Positions 10,101-19,440 of a DNA stretch of 64,000 nt are shown in pieces. How positions within the stretch are numbered: position 1 is the first letter of the stretch; the number at the start of each line of letters is the position of its first letter. The stretch is from an uncultured Bacteroidales bacterium. Lineage in GTDB: Bacteria > Bacteroidota > Bacteroidia > Bacteroidales > UBA932. Where the stretch lies: assembly GCA_934680015.1 (NCBI GenBank), contig CAKUSP010000005.1, forward strand, positions 62,001 through 126,000. Reading direction: 5' to 3'. The position numbers and the translations under genes were made by a program. The notes under the pieces were generated by a model. The model searched no databases, was not told where the DNA came from, and saw only the letters and a list, made by a program, of their open reading frames with translations.

Positions 10101-10829
10101 ATGTCTAATCTGCTGATAGAAATGGGAAACACAGCCTTAAAAGCTGCATGGGCCGAGGGAGAAACCTTAGGCAAGACTATTCGTTATCAAGGGGAGAAGA
10201 CGATAGAATTCATACAACACTTGACTGAAAAAGAAAGGCCAGATGTTCTTGTATTAGCTTCTGTTCGGGACATATCAGCACAGGATGAGGATGTTTTGAG
10301 AAATGTTTGTAGGCAATTAGTTTTAATAGACAAGAATCACCTTGAAATCTTAAGGGCATATGGGCTTCCAGAATTTTTGAGTCCCGATAGAGCAGCAGGA
10401 ATTCTTTCAGCGAGAAGGTTATTTTCAGGAAAATCATGTACAATATTTGATTTTGGTACCATCTTGTCAGTGGATTTTATAGATTCAGACGGGACATATC
10501 AAGGGGGAAATGTTTCTTTAGGGTGTAGGACTCGATTTAAAGCGATTAATAGATACTCTAAAAATTTACCGCTTGTAAACACCCCTAAGGAGATGCCTTC
10601 TATAGGTAATTCGCTCGTATCTAGTGTAGAATCAGGTGTTATGTTAGGCATAAAGTTTGAGGTGGATGCATACATGGCGTACAGGCCTGATAGTGTGGTT
10701 ATCTACACGGGAGGAGATGCTAATTTGTTTATACGCTATACCCAGAATTCGGTTTTTCTAGTGAATAATTTGGTTTTGATGGGATTGGCGGTTATTTCTA
10801 TGGATTATGAGAAGAATTGGAATTCTTAA
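10101..10829 (+). CDS. coaX: type III pantothenate kinase
   Basis: CoaX phosphorylates pantothenate, the first step of coenzyme A synthesis. The 242-residue protein has the N-terminal ASKHA phosphate loop as LIEMGNTALK, where the usual Asp of DxGNT is Glu. It also has the substrate-site segment FLSPDRAAGIL with the conserved Asp-Arg, the second phosphate motif FDFGTILSVDF, and GGNVSLGCRTRF. The Asp-to-Glu change at the first motif deserves notice, but the other motifs are intact and I infer an active enzyme. It overlaps the next gene by 23 bases and heads a cluster of envelope genes. Confidence 0.85.
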   Translation: MSNLLIEMGNTALKAAWAEGETLGKTIRYQGEKTIEFIQHLTEKERPDVLVLASVRDISAQDEDVLRNVCRQLVLIDKNHLEILRAYGLPEFLSPDRAAGILSARRLFSGKSCTIFDFGTILSVDFIDSDGTYQGGNVSLGCRTRFKAINRYSKNLPLVNTPKEMPSIGNSLVSSVESGVMLGIKFEVDAYMAYRPDSVVIYTGGDANLFIRYTQNSVFLVNNLVLMGLAVISMDYEKNWNS

Positions 10830-12132
10830 GGTGGGAATTTGTGCCTTCTTAGGTATGGTGTCCGCATCGATATTGAGTGCGGATGATAATGGGGCCTATT
10901 CTGGATATGCTCCATACTCTATATATGGAGTGGGAGATTTGTTTAACGGAGGTAGTGCGTATAATATGACGATGGGTGGAGTTGGAGTTGCCTCTAGAAA
11001 TAATAGGTTTATCAATTCCCTTAATCCAGCAGCCGTAACAGCAAGAGACTCGTTGGCATTTATGTCGGATTTCTCTGTTTATCAAAATAATAAATTATTA
11101 AAGCAGGGGAATTCTCTTTCGGCTAATAATATTTTTAATATAAACGATTTTATTATATCATTTCCTCTTTTTCCTAAGACGGCTATGATGATAGGCATTA
11201 CTCCATATAGTTCCACAGGATATGCTTTTGATTATTACGAAACTAATAAGGAAGTGCTGGGAACTGTGGGAAATGTGAATCATTTCTATACTGGACAGGG
11301 GAGTATGTATCAAATATTTGCTGCCGGGGGAATAACACTTTTTGATAGATTAAGTATAGGTGCGCAGTATATACATTACATTGGAAATCTCGAAAAAAAT
11401 TATACACAGACCATTAGTGATGCTGCTGCATTAGGCTTGAGTGGAGTTTCCGAAATGATTTTGTCTGCTAATACGGCAAAATTGGGCCTTCAATATGAAC
11501 AGGAATTTTCGAATAAATTAAAGATGGTTTTTGGGGCTACCTATAAGTTTGACACTAGATTGAATGGCTATATAAATAATACCCTAACAAGTGGACAGGC
11601 AAGTATTTCCTCTTCTTCTGATACACTTGCCAATATGTCTAGTCCTTTGAGGTTGGGTAACGAGGTAGCGGTAGGTTTGGGTATAGTGTATAATAGAAAG
11701 TTCAGGGCAGAATTGGATTACATTCGGTCAGATTGGTCGAAGAGTGGTTTTGAAAAGCAGAGTGGTTTTTCTGTAAATGGAGTAGGTGGAGTGTCTATTT
11801 TTACATCTGGAGTATCGGAAAGTATAAGATTTGGGATGGAGTATATACCACGCCCTAATGATGTTCGTTATTATAGAAACATTATTGCCTATAGGGCAGG
11901 AGCTTATTTTACAAAGGATTATTATAAAGTAAATGGAAATCCTATCTATGCGAGAGGTATTACTTTAGGTGCTACACTCCCAGTCTTTCAGTGGTACAAC
12001 GGGGTAACCCTAGGTGTAGAGTTAGGTCAAAGGGGTTCATTGAAAAATAATATGGTTCTGGAGTCATATGTTAATTTCTCTATAGGAATTAATCTATTTG
12101 ACATTTGGTTCCAACAATATAGATACGAATAA
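10807..12132 (+). CDS. outer membrane protein, FadL/OmpP1-like beta-barrel
   Basis: The 441-residue protein has a signal peptide (about 1-25, ending SASILSA). Near the mature N-terminus is the SLNPAAV motif typical of FadL-like barrels ('NPA'). Long stretches of alternating hydrophobic residues follow, and the C-terminus is aromatic. Such proteins form outer-membrane channels for hydrophobic compounds, but the substrate is unknown here. The start overlaps the end of coaX. Its placement before a TPR protein, lptC and ppiD recurs in Bacteroidales and suggests a link with envelope assembly. Confidence 0.75.
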   Translation: MRRIGILKVGICAFLGMVSASILSADDNGAYSGYAPYSIYGVGDLFNGGSAYNMTMGGVGVASRNNRFINSLNPAAVTARDSLAFMSDFSVYQNNKLLKQGNSLSANNIFNINDFIISFPLFPKTAMMIGITPYSSTGYAFDYYETNKEVLGTVGNVNHFYTGQGSMYQIFAAGGITLFDRLSIGAQYIHYIGNLEKNYTQTISDAAALGLSGVSEMILSANTAKLGLQYEQEFSNKLKMVFGATYKFDTRLNGYINNTLTSGQASISSSSDTLANMSSPLRLGNEVAVGLGIVYNRKFRAELDYIRSDWSKSGFEKQSGFSVNGVGGVSIFTSGVSESIRFGMEYIPRPNDVRYYRNIIAYRAGAYFTKDYYKVNGNPIYARGITLGATLPVFQWYNGVTLGVELGQRGSLKNNMVLESYVNFSIGINLFDIWFQQYRYE

Positions 12133-12147
12133 AATTAATATTACTAT

Positions 12148-13479
12148 ATGAAAAGAATAAGTTTTATAATCGTAATGATTGTAATGGCTTTGGGTTCGAC
12201 AAGCGTATTCGCTCAAGGCAAGTTTGGCGCTGATAGCGCGAATTGTGTAAAATACCTTTCCTTTTACAAGGATTACTTCAAACAAAAGAGTTATAATGAA
12301 GCTCTTCCGAGTTGGAGAGAGGCTTTTAAGCATTGTCCTCCTACTGCTAATCAGACTATGCTTGTGGACGGAACTACCCTTATGAGGAAATTGATTTCAC
12401 AAAATGCTAAGAATCCTGTTTATCGTGAGAAACTTGTGGATTCTCTCATAATGATACACGATATTCGAATTGCAAATTATCCTAAATATGCGGTAACTGC
12501 TCGTAATAATAAGGGGCTTGACCTTGCCAATTATGTTCAAAACGATCCAGAGCGTCTTTTCAAAGAGTATCAGGGAATTGTTTCTGCTAATAAGGATAAA
12601 ACTAAGCCTACTATTTTCTTATTTTACTTTAACTCGGCTATAGAGCTTTTTCAAAGTGGGGCAATAAGTGAAGAAGAAATAATCGATGTATACGAACAAT
12701 GCATAGGTTATCTTTCTGAAATTCAGCCAAAAGATGAAGATGAAAAGGCTGTTGTAGATGATATGAAATTAAAGATAGAGGAGTTGTTTGCATCTAACAA
12801 TGTCGCTGATTGTGATAAACTCATCGAACTTTATACTCCTAAATATGAGGCAGATCCAGATAATATAGAATTGGCTTCTAAGATAGTAAGGTTTATGTCG
12901 GCAGCAGACGGATGTACAGATAATAAGCTTTTCATAGCTGCTGCTACAAGCTTGCATAAAAATAATCCTACACACTCTTCGGCTTATATGCTGTATAAAT
13001 TGAATTCTTCCACTGGCAATGCCGCATTGGCAGTGAAATATTTGCAGGAGGCTATAGATATGGAAGATTCAGACGCTGCTCAAGATGCTGAATATTACTA
13101 TGAAATGGCTGTATATGAGTACAAGTGTGGAAATAGTCTTGGAGCTGAATCGGCTGCTAAGAAATGTGTATCCGGTTCGACAAATGCAGAACTTAAAGGA
13201 AAGGCTTATATGTTGATAGGTACAATATGGGGAAGTATCCACTGTGAGGGAAATGATATTGCTAAGAGAGCTCCATATTGGGTCGCTGTAGATTATTTTG
13301 AAAGGGCTAAGGCCACAGATTCTCAGTTAGCTACAGAAGCAAACAAGAGAATAGCTGAGTATAAGAAGTACTATCCTTTGACTGCAGACGCTTTCATGTT
13401 CGGAGTTAATGATGGAGATTCATATCAGGTTTCATGTGGTGGTTTCAGGGCTACTACTACTGTTAGAACTCAGAACTAA
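12148..13479 (+). CDS. secreted TPR-repeat protein
   Basis: The 443-residue protein has a cleavable signal peptide (MKRISFIIVMIVMALGSTSV then FAQ). Helical repeats of the tetratricopeptide type follow, for example around YLSFYKDYFKQKSYNEALPS and AVYEYKCGNSLGAESAAKKC. It carries several cysteines in its C-terminal half. TPR proteins scaffold complexes; the partner is unknown, but its place between an outer-membrane barrel and lptC points to the periplasm. It lies 15 bases after the barrel gene and 5 bases before lptC, so it sits in the same transcript. Confidence 0.75.
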   Translation: MKRISFIIVMIVMALGSTSVFAQGKFGADSANCVKYLSFYKDYFKQKSYNEALPSWREAFKHCPPTANQTMLVDGTTLMRKLISQNAKNPVYREKLVDSLIMIHDIRIANYPKYAVTARNNKGLDLANYVQNDPERLFKEYQGIVSANKDKTKPTIFLFYFNSAIELFQSGAISEEEIIDVYEQCIGYLSEIQPKDEDEKAVVDDMKLKIEELFASNNVADCDKLIELYTPKYEADPDNIELASKIVRFMSAADGCTDNKLFIAAATSLHKNNPTHSSAYMLYKLNSSTGNAALAVKYLQEAIDMEDSDAAQDAEYYYEMAVYEYKCGNSLGAESAAKKCVSGSTNAELKGKAYMLIGTIWGSIHCEGNDIAKRAPYWVAVDYFERAKATDSQLATEANKRIAEYKKYYPLTADAFMFGVNDGDSYQVSCGGFRATTTVRTQN

Positions 13480-13484
13480 ACAAA

Positions 13485-14114
13485 GTGTTTAATATAGCAA
13501 AATATACTTTACGGATTGCAACCGCAACTGCGGTTGCAATCGTCGTAAGTGGATGTTCGTCAAAACTTCGCCAGGCCGACGCCATCGATCTTAGTCAGAC
13601 CCCCGTTCAGGTAGTGGATAATATGTTCGCTGTACAGACTAAGGATGGTGTCGTTCTTCAGCGCATGGAAGCGGATGAGATGCTTCGTTTTTCTTCCGAT
13701 ACATTGGATTACGAACTATTTCCTAAAGGCTTGAATGTTTATGCATATACGGAGGATGGGAGATTGGAAACTTATATTCGTTCAGATGAAGCTAAACATA
13801 TAAATGATGGTAAAAAATCTAAAGGTGAGGTATGGGAAGCTTATGGTAATGTAGTTATAAGCAATGTAATAAAGAATGAGACTATGGAGACGGATACTAT
13901 CTATTGGGATAGAAATAATGCTGAGATTTATACGGATTGTTATGTGAAATTATACTCAAGTCAAGGCCTTGTTCAGGGGAAGGGGATGCGTTCGGATGAT
14001 AGAGCTAGGAATGCGACTCTCTTATCGGTTTTTGATAGTTTCGGTATAACGGGAAGCGATTCTACAAAAGTTGCGATAGATACAGCTAACTTTATCGGAC
14101 CGTTGCTCAAATGA
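13485..14114 (+). CDS. lptC: LPS export protein LptC
   Basis: LptC passes lipopolysaccharide from the inner-membrane LptB2FG exporter to LptA. The 209-residue protein has an N-terminal hydrophobic segment ending in the lipobox-like VVSGC. A beta-jellyroll fold is suggested by the recurring pattern in LNVYAYTEDGRLETYIRSDE and GNVVISNVIKNETMETD. I used the GTG at 13485 because no ATG occurs before residue 47 and the signal sequence needs the upstream part. The Bacteroidota members are mostly lipoproteins, which agrees. It follows the TPR gene closely and precedes ppiD. Confidence 0.78.
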   Translation: MFNIAKYTLRIATATAVAIVVSGCSSKLRQADAIDLSQTPVQVVDNMFAVQTKDGVVLQRMEADEMLRFSSDTLDYELFPKGLNVYAYTEDGRLETYIRSDEAKHINDGKKSKGEVWEAYGNVVISNVIKNETMETDTIYWDRNNAEIYTDCYVKLYSSQGLVQGKGMRSDDRARNATLLSVFDSFGITGSDSTKVAIDTANFIGPLLK

Positions 14115-14174
14115 TTTAAATTTACTAACTTCGCAACCCCAATGTTTTTGAAAATTTAAAAAGATTTAATAAAT

Positions 14175-16256
14175 ATGGCAGTACTTCAAAAAATGCGTGA
14201 TAGATTCGGTGTGGCTATTTCAGTCATCATCGCATTGTCACTTCTGTACTTTATTGCTCCTATGGATGACATAATGCGTATTTTTGATAAACCGCAGGAT
14301 GTAGGTGAGATAGCAGGTACAGAGATTACCTATGAGGATTTTCAAGCGGAAGTGAACAGATTCACCACTATCAATGAGATTACGACAGGGTCTTCTGTTC
14401 AAAACGAACAGACACAAAAGCAGATTAGAAATGCTGCTTGGCAGTCTCTTCTAGATCGTTACATGTTCTTTAAAAATTGTGATGCCGCTGGTATTAAAGT
14501 TAGTGATGCTGAGGTAGTGGATTTGTTCGCAGGACAGCATGTATCTCCTGTAATTTCTCAAAATCCTTTATTTGCAGATGAAACAGGAGCTTTCTCTCCA
14601 GTAAGAGTGAGAGAGATTAATGCTGCGGCGCAGAACGATCCTACATTGAAAGTGTATTGGGATTATCTAAAAAATAGTATTCGCACTCAACAATTCTACT
14701 CTAAATACGCTTCTTTGTTTGCTTTTAGTGATTTGAAATCACCATCACAGTTAGCGAAAGATGTTGCCGAAGGAAATCTTACGGCGGATATAGAGCTTGT
14801 TACTGTGCCATATAGCTATGCTATAGATTCTACTATTGTGGTATCAAATGATGAGATAAAAGCTTATTATAAAGCACATAAAGCTGACTATAAGCAAGTA
14901 GCAAATCGTGATGTTGAGTATGTGGTATTCGAAGTTAAGCCTTCACAGGATGACATAGCACAGGCGGCTTCATCAGTAGAGGCTGTTATAGATGAATTTG
15001 CTACGACTGAAAATCTAAAGAGCTTTTTGATGAAGTATTCTGAAAGGGCATATTCTGAACATTGGTATAAGAAAGGCGAGTTATCTACTATTAATTCAGA
15101 TATAGATAATTTCGCTTTCTCTGGTGCAAAGGGCGTTTCAAAGGTGTTTGAGTCTAATAATAATTTTTACGCTGCTAGAGTGATTAGAACGGCAAATATC
15201 CCTGATTCTGTATATGTTAAACATATTTTACTTCAGGGCGCTGATTCTTTTAAAAAAGCTGATAGTTTGTGTACAGTTGTAAAAAAGAACCCATCAAAGT
15301 TCGCTTCTTTAGTTGCTGAGTATTCGGCGGATAAAAATTCTCAAGCAGACGGAGAGTTCGGAAATATAGGTTGGATGACTCAAACATATATGATTCCTGG
15401 GATGGAGAGTGTGATAACTGCTCAAGTAGGAAAGCCATACGTTGTGGAAAGTCAGTATGGTGCGCATGTAGTTATGGTTACTAAAACTACTAAACCTATA
15501 GTTAAAAAGCAGGTTGCTATCTTAGAAAAGGATGCTACTGCAAGCAAAGAGACATATAGTTCTTATTATTCTAAGGCAGTAGAATTAGTGTCATTAGCAG
15601 ATGGAACTTACGAGGGTTATGAGAAGGCTGTAGATTCTTTGAATCTCTACTCTCATCGCCAGAATAACGTTCTTGAGAGCACTTCCACATTCGGCTCAGT
15701 GGATAATGCAAAGGAAGTTACTCGCTGGATATTTGAGGCGAAGAAAGGTAAATCTTCAGGTATTATTACAGTTGATAACAAGTATTTCTTTGTGGCTGCA
15801 GTGAAAGAGGTTCGGAAGGATGGTTACCGTAATATCAATGAAGTAGCCCCTATGATAGAGAATGTTCTTTATACAGAGAAGCGAAATGTTGCAAGGACTG
15901 CACAGATAAGTAATGAAATCAGTGGCCTTGATAGCATCGAAAAAATAGCTTCTGCTCTATCTAAGGAAGTTGTTACACGTAAAGATATATCATTCTCTCC
16001 TATGAGTTCTCCATCAGTTGAACCTGCTGTTTTGGGCGCTATTATGAAGACAGAGGTAGGCTCTTTAAGTGGAGCAGTTAAGGGTGTTCGTGGTGTATAT
16101 GTATTTAAGCTAGATCGTAAAGATGCTGGAAACTTCTATACGGAGGATGACGCTAATCAATACATCAGACAGAAGGCTCAGTATAGTTCTCAGCTTATCA
16201 TGCCAGTGATGCAAGAAGCTGCTGGAGTGAAGGATGATAGAGCAAGATATTTTTAG
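14175..16256 (+). CDS. ppiD: periplasmic peptidyl-prolyl isomerase PpiD
   Basis: PpiD is a membrane-anchored chaperone for outer-membrane and secreted proteins. The 693-residue protein has one N-terminal membrane segment (about 14-32). The SurA_N-like chaperone region begins at GEIAGTEITYEDFQAEVNRF. A parvulin rotamase domain (about 335-440) shows VKHILLQG, EFGNIGWM and QYGAHVVMV. A second, degenerate rotamase-like region may follow. Size matches Bacteroides homologues. It ends 2 bases before galK. Confidence 0.88.
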   Translation: MAVLQKMRDRFGVAISVIIALSLLYFIAPMDDIMRIFDKPQDVGEIAGTEITYEDFQAEVNRFTTINEITTGSSVQNEQTQKQIRNAAWQSLLDRYMFFKNCDAAGIKVSDAEVVDLFAGQHVSPVISQNPLFADETGAFSPVRVREINAAAQNDPTLKVYWDYLKNSIRTQQFYSKYASLFAFSDLKSPSQLAKDVAEGNLTADIELVTVPYSYAIDSTIVVSNDEIKAYYKAHKADYKQVANRDVEYVVFEVKPSQDDIAQAASSVEAVIDEFATTENLKSFLMKYSERAYSEHWYKKGELSTINSDIDNFAFSGAKGVSKVFESNNNFYAARVIRTANIPDSVYVKHILLQGADSFKKADSLCTVVKKNPSKFASLVAEYSADKNSQADGEFGNIGWMTQTYMIPGMESVITAQVGKPYVVESQYGAHVVMVTKTTKPIVKKQVAILEKDATASKETYSSYYSKAVELVSLADGTYEGYEKAVDSLNLYSHRQNNVLESTSTFGSVDNAKEVTRWIFEAKKGKSSGIITVDNKYFFVAAVKEVRKDGYRNINEVAPMIENVLYTEKRNVARTAQISNEISGLDSIEKIASALSKEVVTRKDISFSPMSSPSVEPAVLGAIMKTEVGSLSGAVKGVRGVYVFKLDRKDAGNFYTEDDANQYIRQKAQYSSQLIMPVMQEAAGVKDDRARYF

Positions 16257-16258
16257 AA

Positions 16259-17419
16259 ATGTCAATGAAACAAATAATTGAAGAAAAGTTCCTTTCTCTC
16301 TTCGGAGAGGGAGGAACCTTTTTCGCTAGTGCAGGGCGTATTAATTTGATAGGAGAGCATACCGATTATAATGGTGGCTATGTATTTCCAGGTGCCATAG
16401 ATAAGGTAATCATGGCTAAAATTAGACTGAATGGAACTAAAAAGGTGCTAGTTTATTCAGTTGATTATAATGAGATGGTGGAATTCGGCTTGACTGAAAA
16501 GGATATCCCATCACAAGCCTGGGCGCGTTATATCTTCGGAGTATGTCGGGAAACTATAAAGCGCGGAGGAAAGGTAGAGGGCTTTAACGCAGTTTTTGCT
16601 GGTGATATACCGCTTGGGGCTGGTCTTTCTAGTTCAGCGGCATTGGAAAGCTGTTTTGCATACGCGATTAATGAATTATTCCATAATAATATAGATAAAT
16701 TCTCACTTGCGCAGATAGGACAAAGCACCGAACATAACTATTGTGGGGTGAATTGTGGTATTATGGATCAGTTTGCTTCTTGCTTCGGAAAGGCTGGCTG
16801 TCTAATAAGGCTTAATTGTAAAACTTTGGAGTATAAGTATTTTCCATTTAATCCTGAATCTCATGGGTATAAGTTGGTCCTTATAGATTCTTGCGTTAAG
16901 CACGAATTGGCTTCATCGGCTTATAATAAGCGTCGTGCTTCATGTGAGAGGGCTGCCGCTGCTATAGCAAGAATTCATCCGGAAGTGGAATTTCTTTCGG
17001 ATGCTAATCGTTCTTGGCTTGAAGAAGTTAGAGAACAAATTTCTGAAGAGGATTATCTTCGCGCGGAATATGTTATTGGGGAGCTACAACGCGTGTTGGA
17101 TGTTTGTGATGCATTGGAGAGAGAGGATTATCTTACTGTCGGTGAGATGATGTATCAGACCCATTTTGGACTTAGTCGTATATATGAAGTAAGTTGTGAG
17201 GAGCTCGATTTCCTTAATAGAATTGCGCGTAAAATGGATGTCACCGGTTCACGTTTGATGGGAGGTGGATTTGGTGGCTGCACAATTAATCTTGTAAAAA
17301 AAGAGCTGTACGACTCCTTTATAACAGAGACAAAGGAGCAGTTCTTAAAGTCATATGGGTATGAGCCTAAAGTTTATGATGTGATTATCTCAGACGGAGC
17401 ACATCGCTTAAAAGATTAA
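16259..17419 (+). CDS. galK: galactokinase
   Basis: GalK phosphorylates galactose at C1 in the Leloir pathway. The 386-residue GHMP kinase has the signature GRINLIGEHTDYNGG (about 23-37), the ATP loop PLGAGLSSSAALE (about 118-130) and the C-terminal GGGFGGC motif. Its start is 2 bases after ppiD, and its stop overlaps by 4 bases the stop of the convergent nuclease gene. No other galactose gene is nearby. Confidence 0.94.
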   Translation: MSMKQIIEEKFLSLFGEGGTFFASAGRINLIGEHTDYNGGYVFPGAIDKVIMAKIRLNGTKKVLVYSVDYNEMVEFGLTEKDIPSQAWARYIFGVCRETIKRGGKVEGFNAVFAGDIPLGAGLSSSAALESCFAYAINELFHNNIDKFSLAQIGQSTEHNYCGVNCGIMDQFASCFGKAGCLIRLNCKTLEYKYFPFNPESHGYKLVLIDSCVKHELASSAYNKRRASCERAAAAIARIHPEVEFLSDANRSWLEEVREQISEEDYLRAEYVIGELQRVLDVCDALEREDYLTVGEMMYQTHFGLSRIYEVSCEELDFLNRIARKMDVTGSRLMGGGFGGCTINLVKKELYDSFITETKEQFLKSYGYEPKVYDVIISDGAHRLKD

Positions 17420-18249
17420 AACTCTAATACTATAGGGTAGTGATCGCTCAGGCCTCCGATATATCGGGGGCCTGAATAGGTTCTACGCGGTTTTGTCCCG
17501 CCGTAGGCTTTGTCGGGCTCACTCAGCATGTCTAAATCCGAAATCTTTATTTTCATTCCAGTTGTGTCAGTACTAAGAACTCTATCGATAAGTTCCCATT
17601 GGCCTTGAAATTTAATGCTTCCATTTTTTTGCGAGGGAGTAAGTTCATAAAGGTTTATGAATCCATCGTTTTCGCCTTTTTCTTCATTAAAATCGCCCAT
17701 TACAATCAACTTCTTCTCTACATTTCCAGCCAATGAGTCTATCATTTGCATGGCCCTTTTTCGTTTTTTTTCGGCCAAATTGCTCCCACCCCTTTTAGAA
17801 GGAAGATGGCAAATCAGTACAGACAAAGAATCAAATTCTACATACAACATATCCCGTGTAGGAACAATTTCTCCTTCGAGCGTAAGGTGTATGGGTTTTG
17901 CTGATACTACTTTGCAATCTCTATATAACAATGCACAATCTATTCCCCTGGGATCTGGAGATTCGAAATGTATGAATCGATACTGGTGTTTTTGCAGAAC
18001 ATCGCTATAAATGAGGGCTTTTAGCGTGTATGGGCTGTCGATTTCAGCCAATCCAACCACTTTTGGTGGTATTCCGCTGCTATCGGATAAGGATAGTATT
18101 ATTTTCCCAATACCTTTGGCTTTAGTATAGAATCTATAAGAATTCCAATTGTTATTACTAATAGTAGACGCGTTATGATAGTCGAAGAAGTTTTCGACAT
18201 TCCAAAACACAAAGATGGTGCTTAAAAGCAGTTTGAAATAAAGTTTCAT
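17416..18249 (-). CDS. endonuclease/exonuclease/phosphatase family protein
   Basis: This 277-residue metal-dependent phosphodiesterase-fold protein shows the EEP motifs in order: FWNVENFFD near residue 15, GLAEIDS, MGDFNEE and the C-terminal GLSDHYPIVLEF. The substrate (nucleic acid, phospholipid or sugar phosphate) cannot be told. The hydrophobic N-terminus (KLYFKLLLSTIFVF) runs straight into the first catalytic motif, so the signal sequence appears shorter than usual and may act as an anchor. It is transcribed toward galK. Confidence 0.8.
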   Translation of the reverse strand: MKLYFKLLLSTIFVFWNVENFFDYHNASTISNNNWNSYRFYTKAKGIGKIILSLSDSSGIPPKVVGLAEIDSPYTLKALIYSDVLQKHQYRFIHFESPDPRGIDCALLYRDCKVVSAKPIHLTLEGEIVPTRDMLYVEFDSLSVLICHLPSKRGGSNLAEKKRKRAMQMIDSLAGNVEKKLIVMGDFNEEKGENDGFINLYELTPSQKNGSIKFQGQWELIDRVLSTDTTGMKIKISDLDMLSEPDKAYGGTKPRRTYSGPRYIGGLSDHYPIVLEF

Positions 18250-18301
18250 ATTCTTAAGTTTAGCGAGATTTATAGTGATAGCGAATATGGTGAAAAATAT
18301 T

Positions 18302-18309
18302 TAAATTTG
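18302..18309 (+). promoter_or_regulatory. -7 element upstream of ychF
   Basis: TAAATTTG at 18302-18309 matches the TAnnTTTG consensus and lies 24 bases before the ychF start. I see no convincing -33 element. Confidence 0.45.
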
Positions 18310-18333
18310 CACGCTAAATTCTAAAAAATCGAT

Positions 18334-19434
18334 ATGTCATTAAAGTGTGGTATCGTGGGACTGCCTAATGTAGGTAAATCCACTTTGTTTAATTGCATAA
18401 GTTCAGGTAAGGCGCAGAGTGCCAATTTTCCTTTTTGTACCATAGAACCTAATTTAGGCTCTACAAATGTTCCAGATCCACGTCTGGAGGTGTTGAGCGA
18501 GATCTGCAAGCCAGTACGCACAATTCCAGCTACTGTGGATATAGTTGATATCGCTGGTCTTGTAAAAGGGGCAAGCCACGGAGAAGGACTTGGTAATCAG
18601 TTCTTGGCCAATATTCGTGAGTGCGATGCCATACTGCATGTTCTTCGGTGCTTCGATGATGGAAATGTGGTTCACGTCGATGGGTCAGTAGATCCGGTAA
18701 GAGATAAGGAAGTGGTAGATACCGAGCTTCAAATAAAGGATTTGGAGATGGTGGAGGCACGATTGGCAAAGTCGGAAAAAGCAGGAAAGGCAGGGGACAA
18801 GGAAGCTGCAAAATTGGCAGCGCTTCTAAGTCGTTATCGCTCCGCTCTTGTCGAAGGAAAATCCTGTAGGAGTGTAGCTCTTAACAATGATGAGGAGGTT
18901 CAAATGGCAAAGGATCTTTTTCTCCTTACTAATAAGCCTGTAATGTATGTATGTAATGTGGACGATGCCTCGGCTGTTAATGGTAATGAATATGTAGATG
19001 CCGTTAGAGAAGCGGTAAAGGATGAGAATGCTGAGATTCTTGTAATTTCGGCACGTACGGAAAGTGAAATCGCTGAAATGGATGACTACGAGGATAGAAA
19101 AATGTTCCTTGAAGAGATGGGGCTTGAGGAGTCTGGAGTCGTGCGCCTAATACAGAGTGCATATCATTTGCTCGGATTACAGACATTTTTTACAGCAGGC
19201 CCTGACGAATGCAGGGCTTGGACCATACATAAAGGAGATAAAGCGCCTCGTGCCGCGGGTGTGATTCATACCGACTTCGAAAGAGGTTTTATACGTGCAG
19301 AAGTGATTAAGTATGATGATTTTGTGAAGTATAAAACAGAATCGGCGTGTAGGGCTGCAGGTAAGATGGGCATAGAAGGAAAAGATTATGTGGTCCAGGA
19401 TGGAGATATAATGCACTTCCTTTTCAATGTATAA
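18334..19434 (+). CDS. ychF: redox-regulated ATPase YchF
   Basis: YchF (OLA1 family) is an Obg-related P-loop protein that prefers ATP and associates with ribosomes. The 366-residue protein begins MSLKCGIVGLPNVGKSTLFN and has FCTIEPN, the G3 motif DIAGLVKGAS, a coiled-coil insertion (about 130-175), the altered G4 motif CNVDD expected for ATP preference, and a C-terminal TGS domain ending DIMHFLFNV. It lies 6 bases before rsmA. Confidence 0.95.
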   Translation: MSLKCGIVGLPNVGKSTLFNCISSGKAQSANFPFCTIEPNLGSTNVPDPRLEVLSEICKPVRTIPATVDIVDIAGLVKGASHGEGLGNQFLANIRECDAILHVLRCFDDGNVVHVDGSVDPVRDKEVVDTELQIKDLEMVEARLAKSEKAGKAGDKEAAKLAALLSRYRSALVEGKSCRSVALNNDEEVQMAKDLFLLTNKPVMYVCNVDDASAVNGNEYVDAVREAVKDENAEILVISARTESEIAEMDDYEDRKMFLEEMGLEESGVVRLIQSAYHLLGLQTFFTAGPDECRAWTIHKGDKAPRAAGVIHTDFERGFIRAEVIKYDDFVKYKTESACRAAGKMGIEGKDYVVQDGDIMHFLFNV

Positions 19435-19440
19435 AGCACT

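Noticed and set aside
10101..10829. coaX considered inactive because the first phosphate motif has Glu for Asp
   Set aside because: All other kinase motifs are intact and the gene has a good promoter and operon position; a conservative change is not enough to call it broken.
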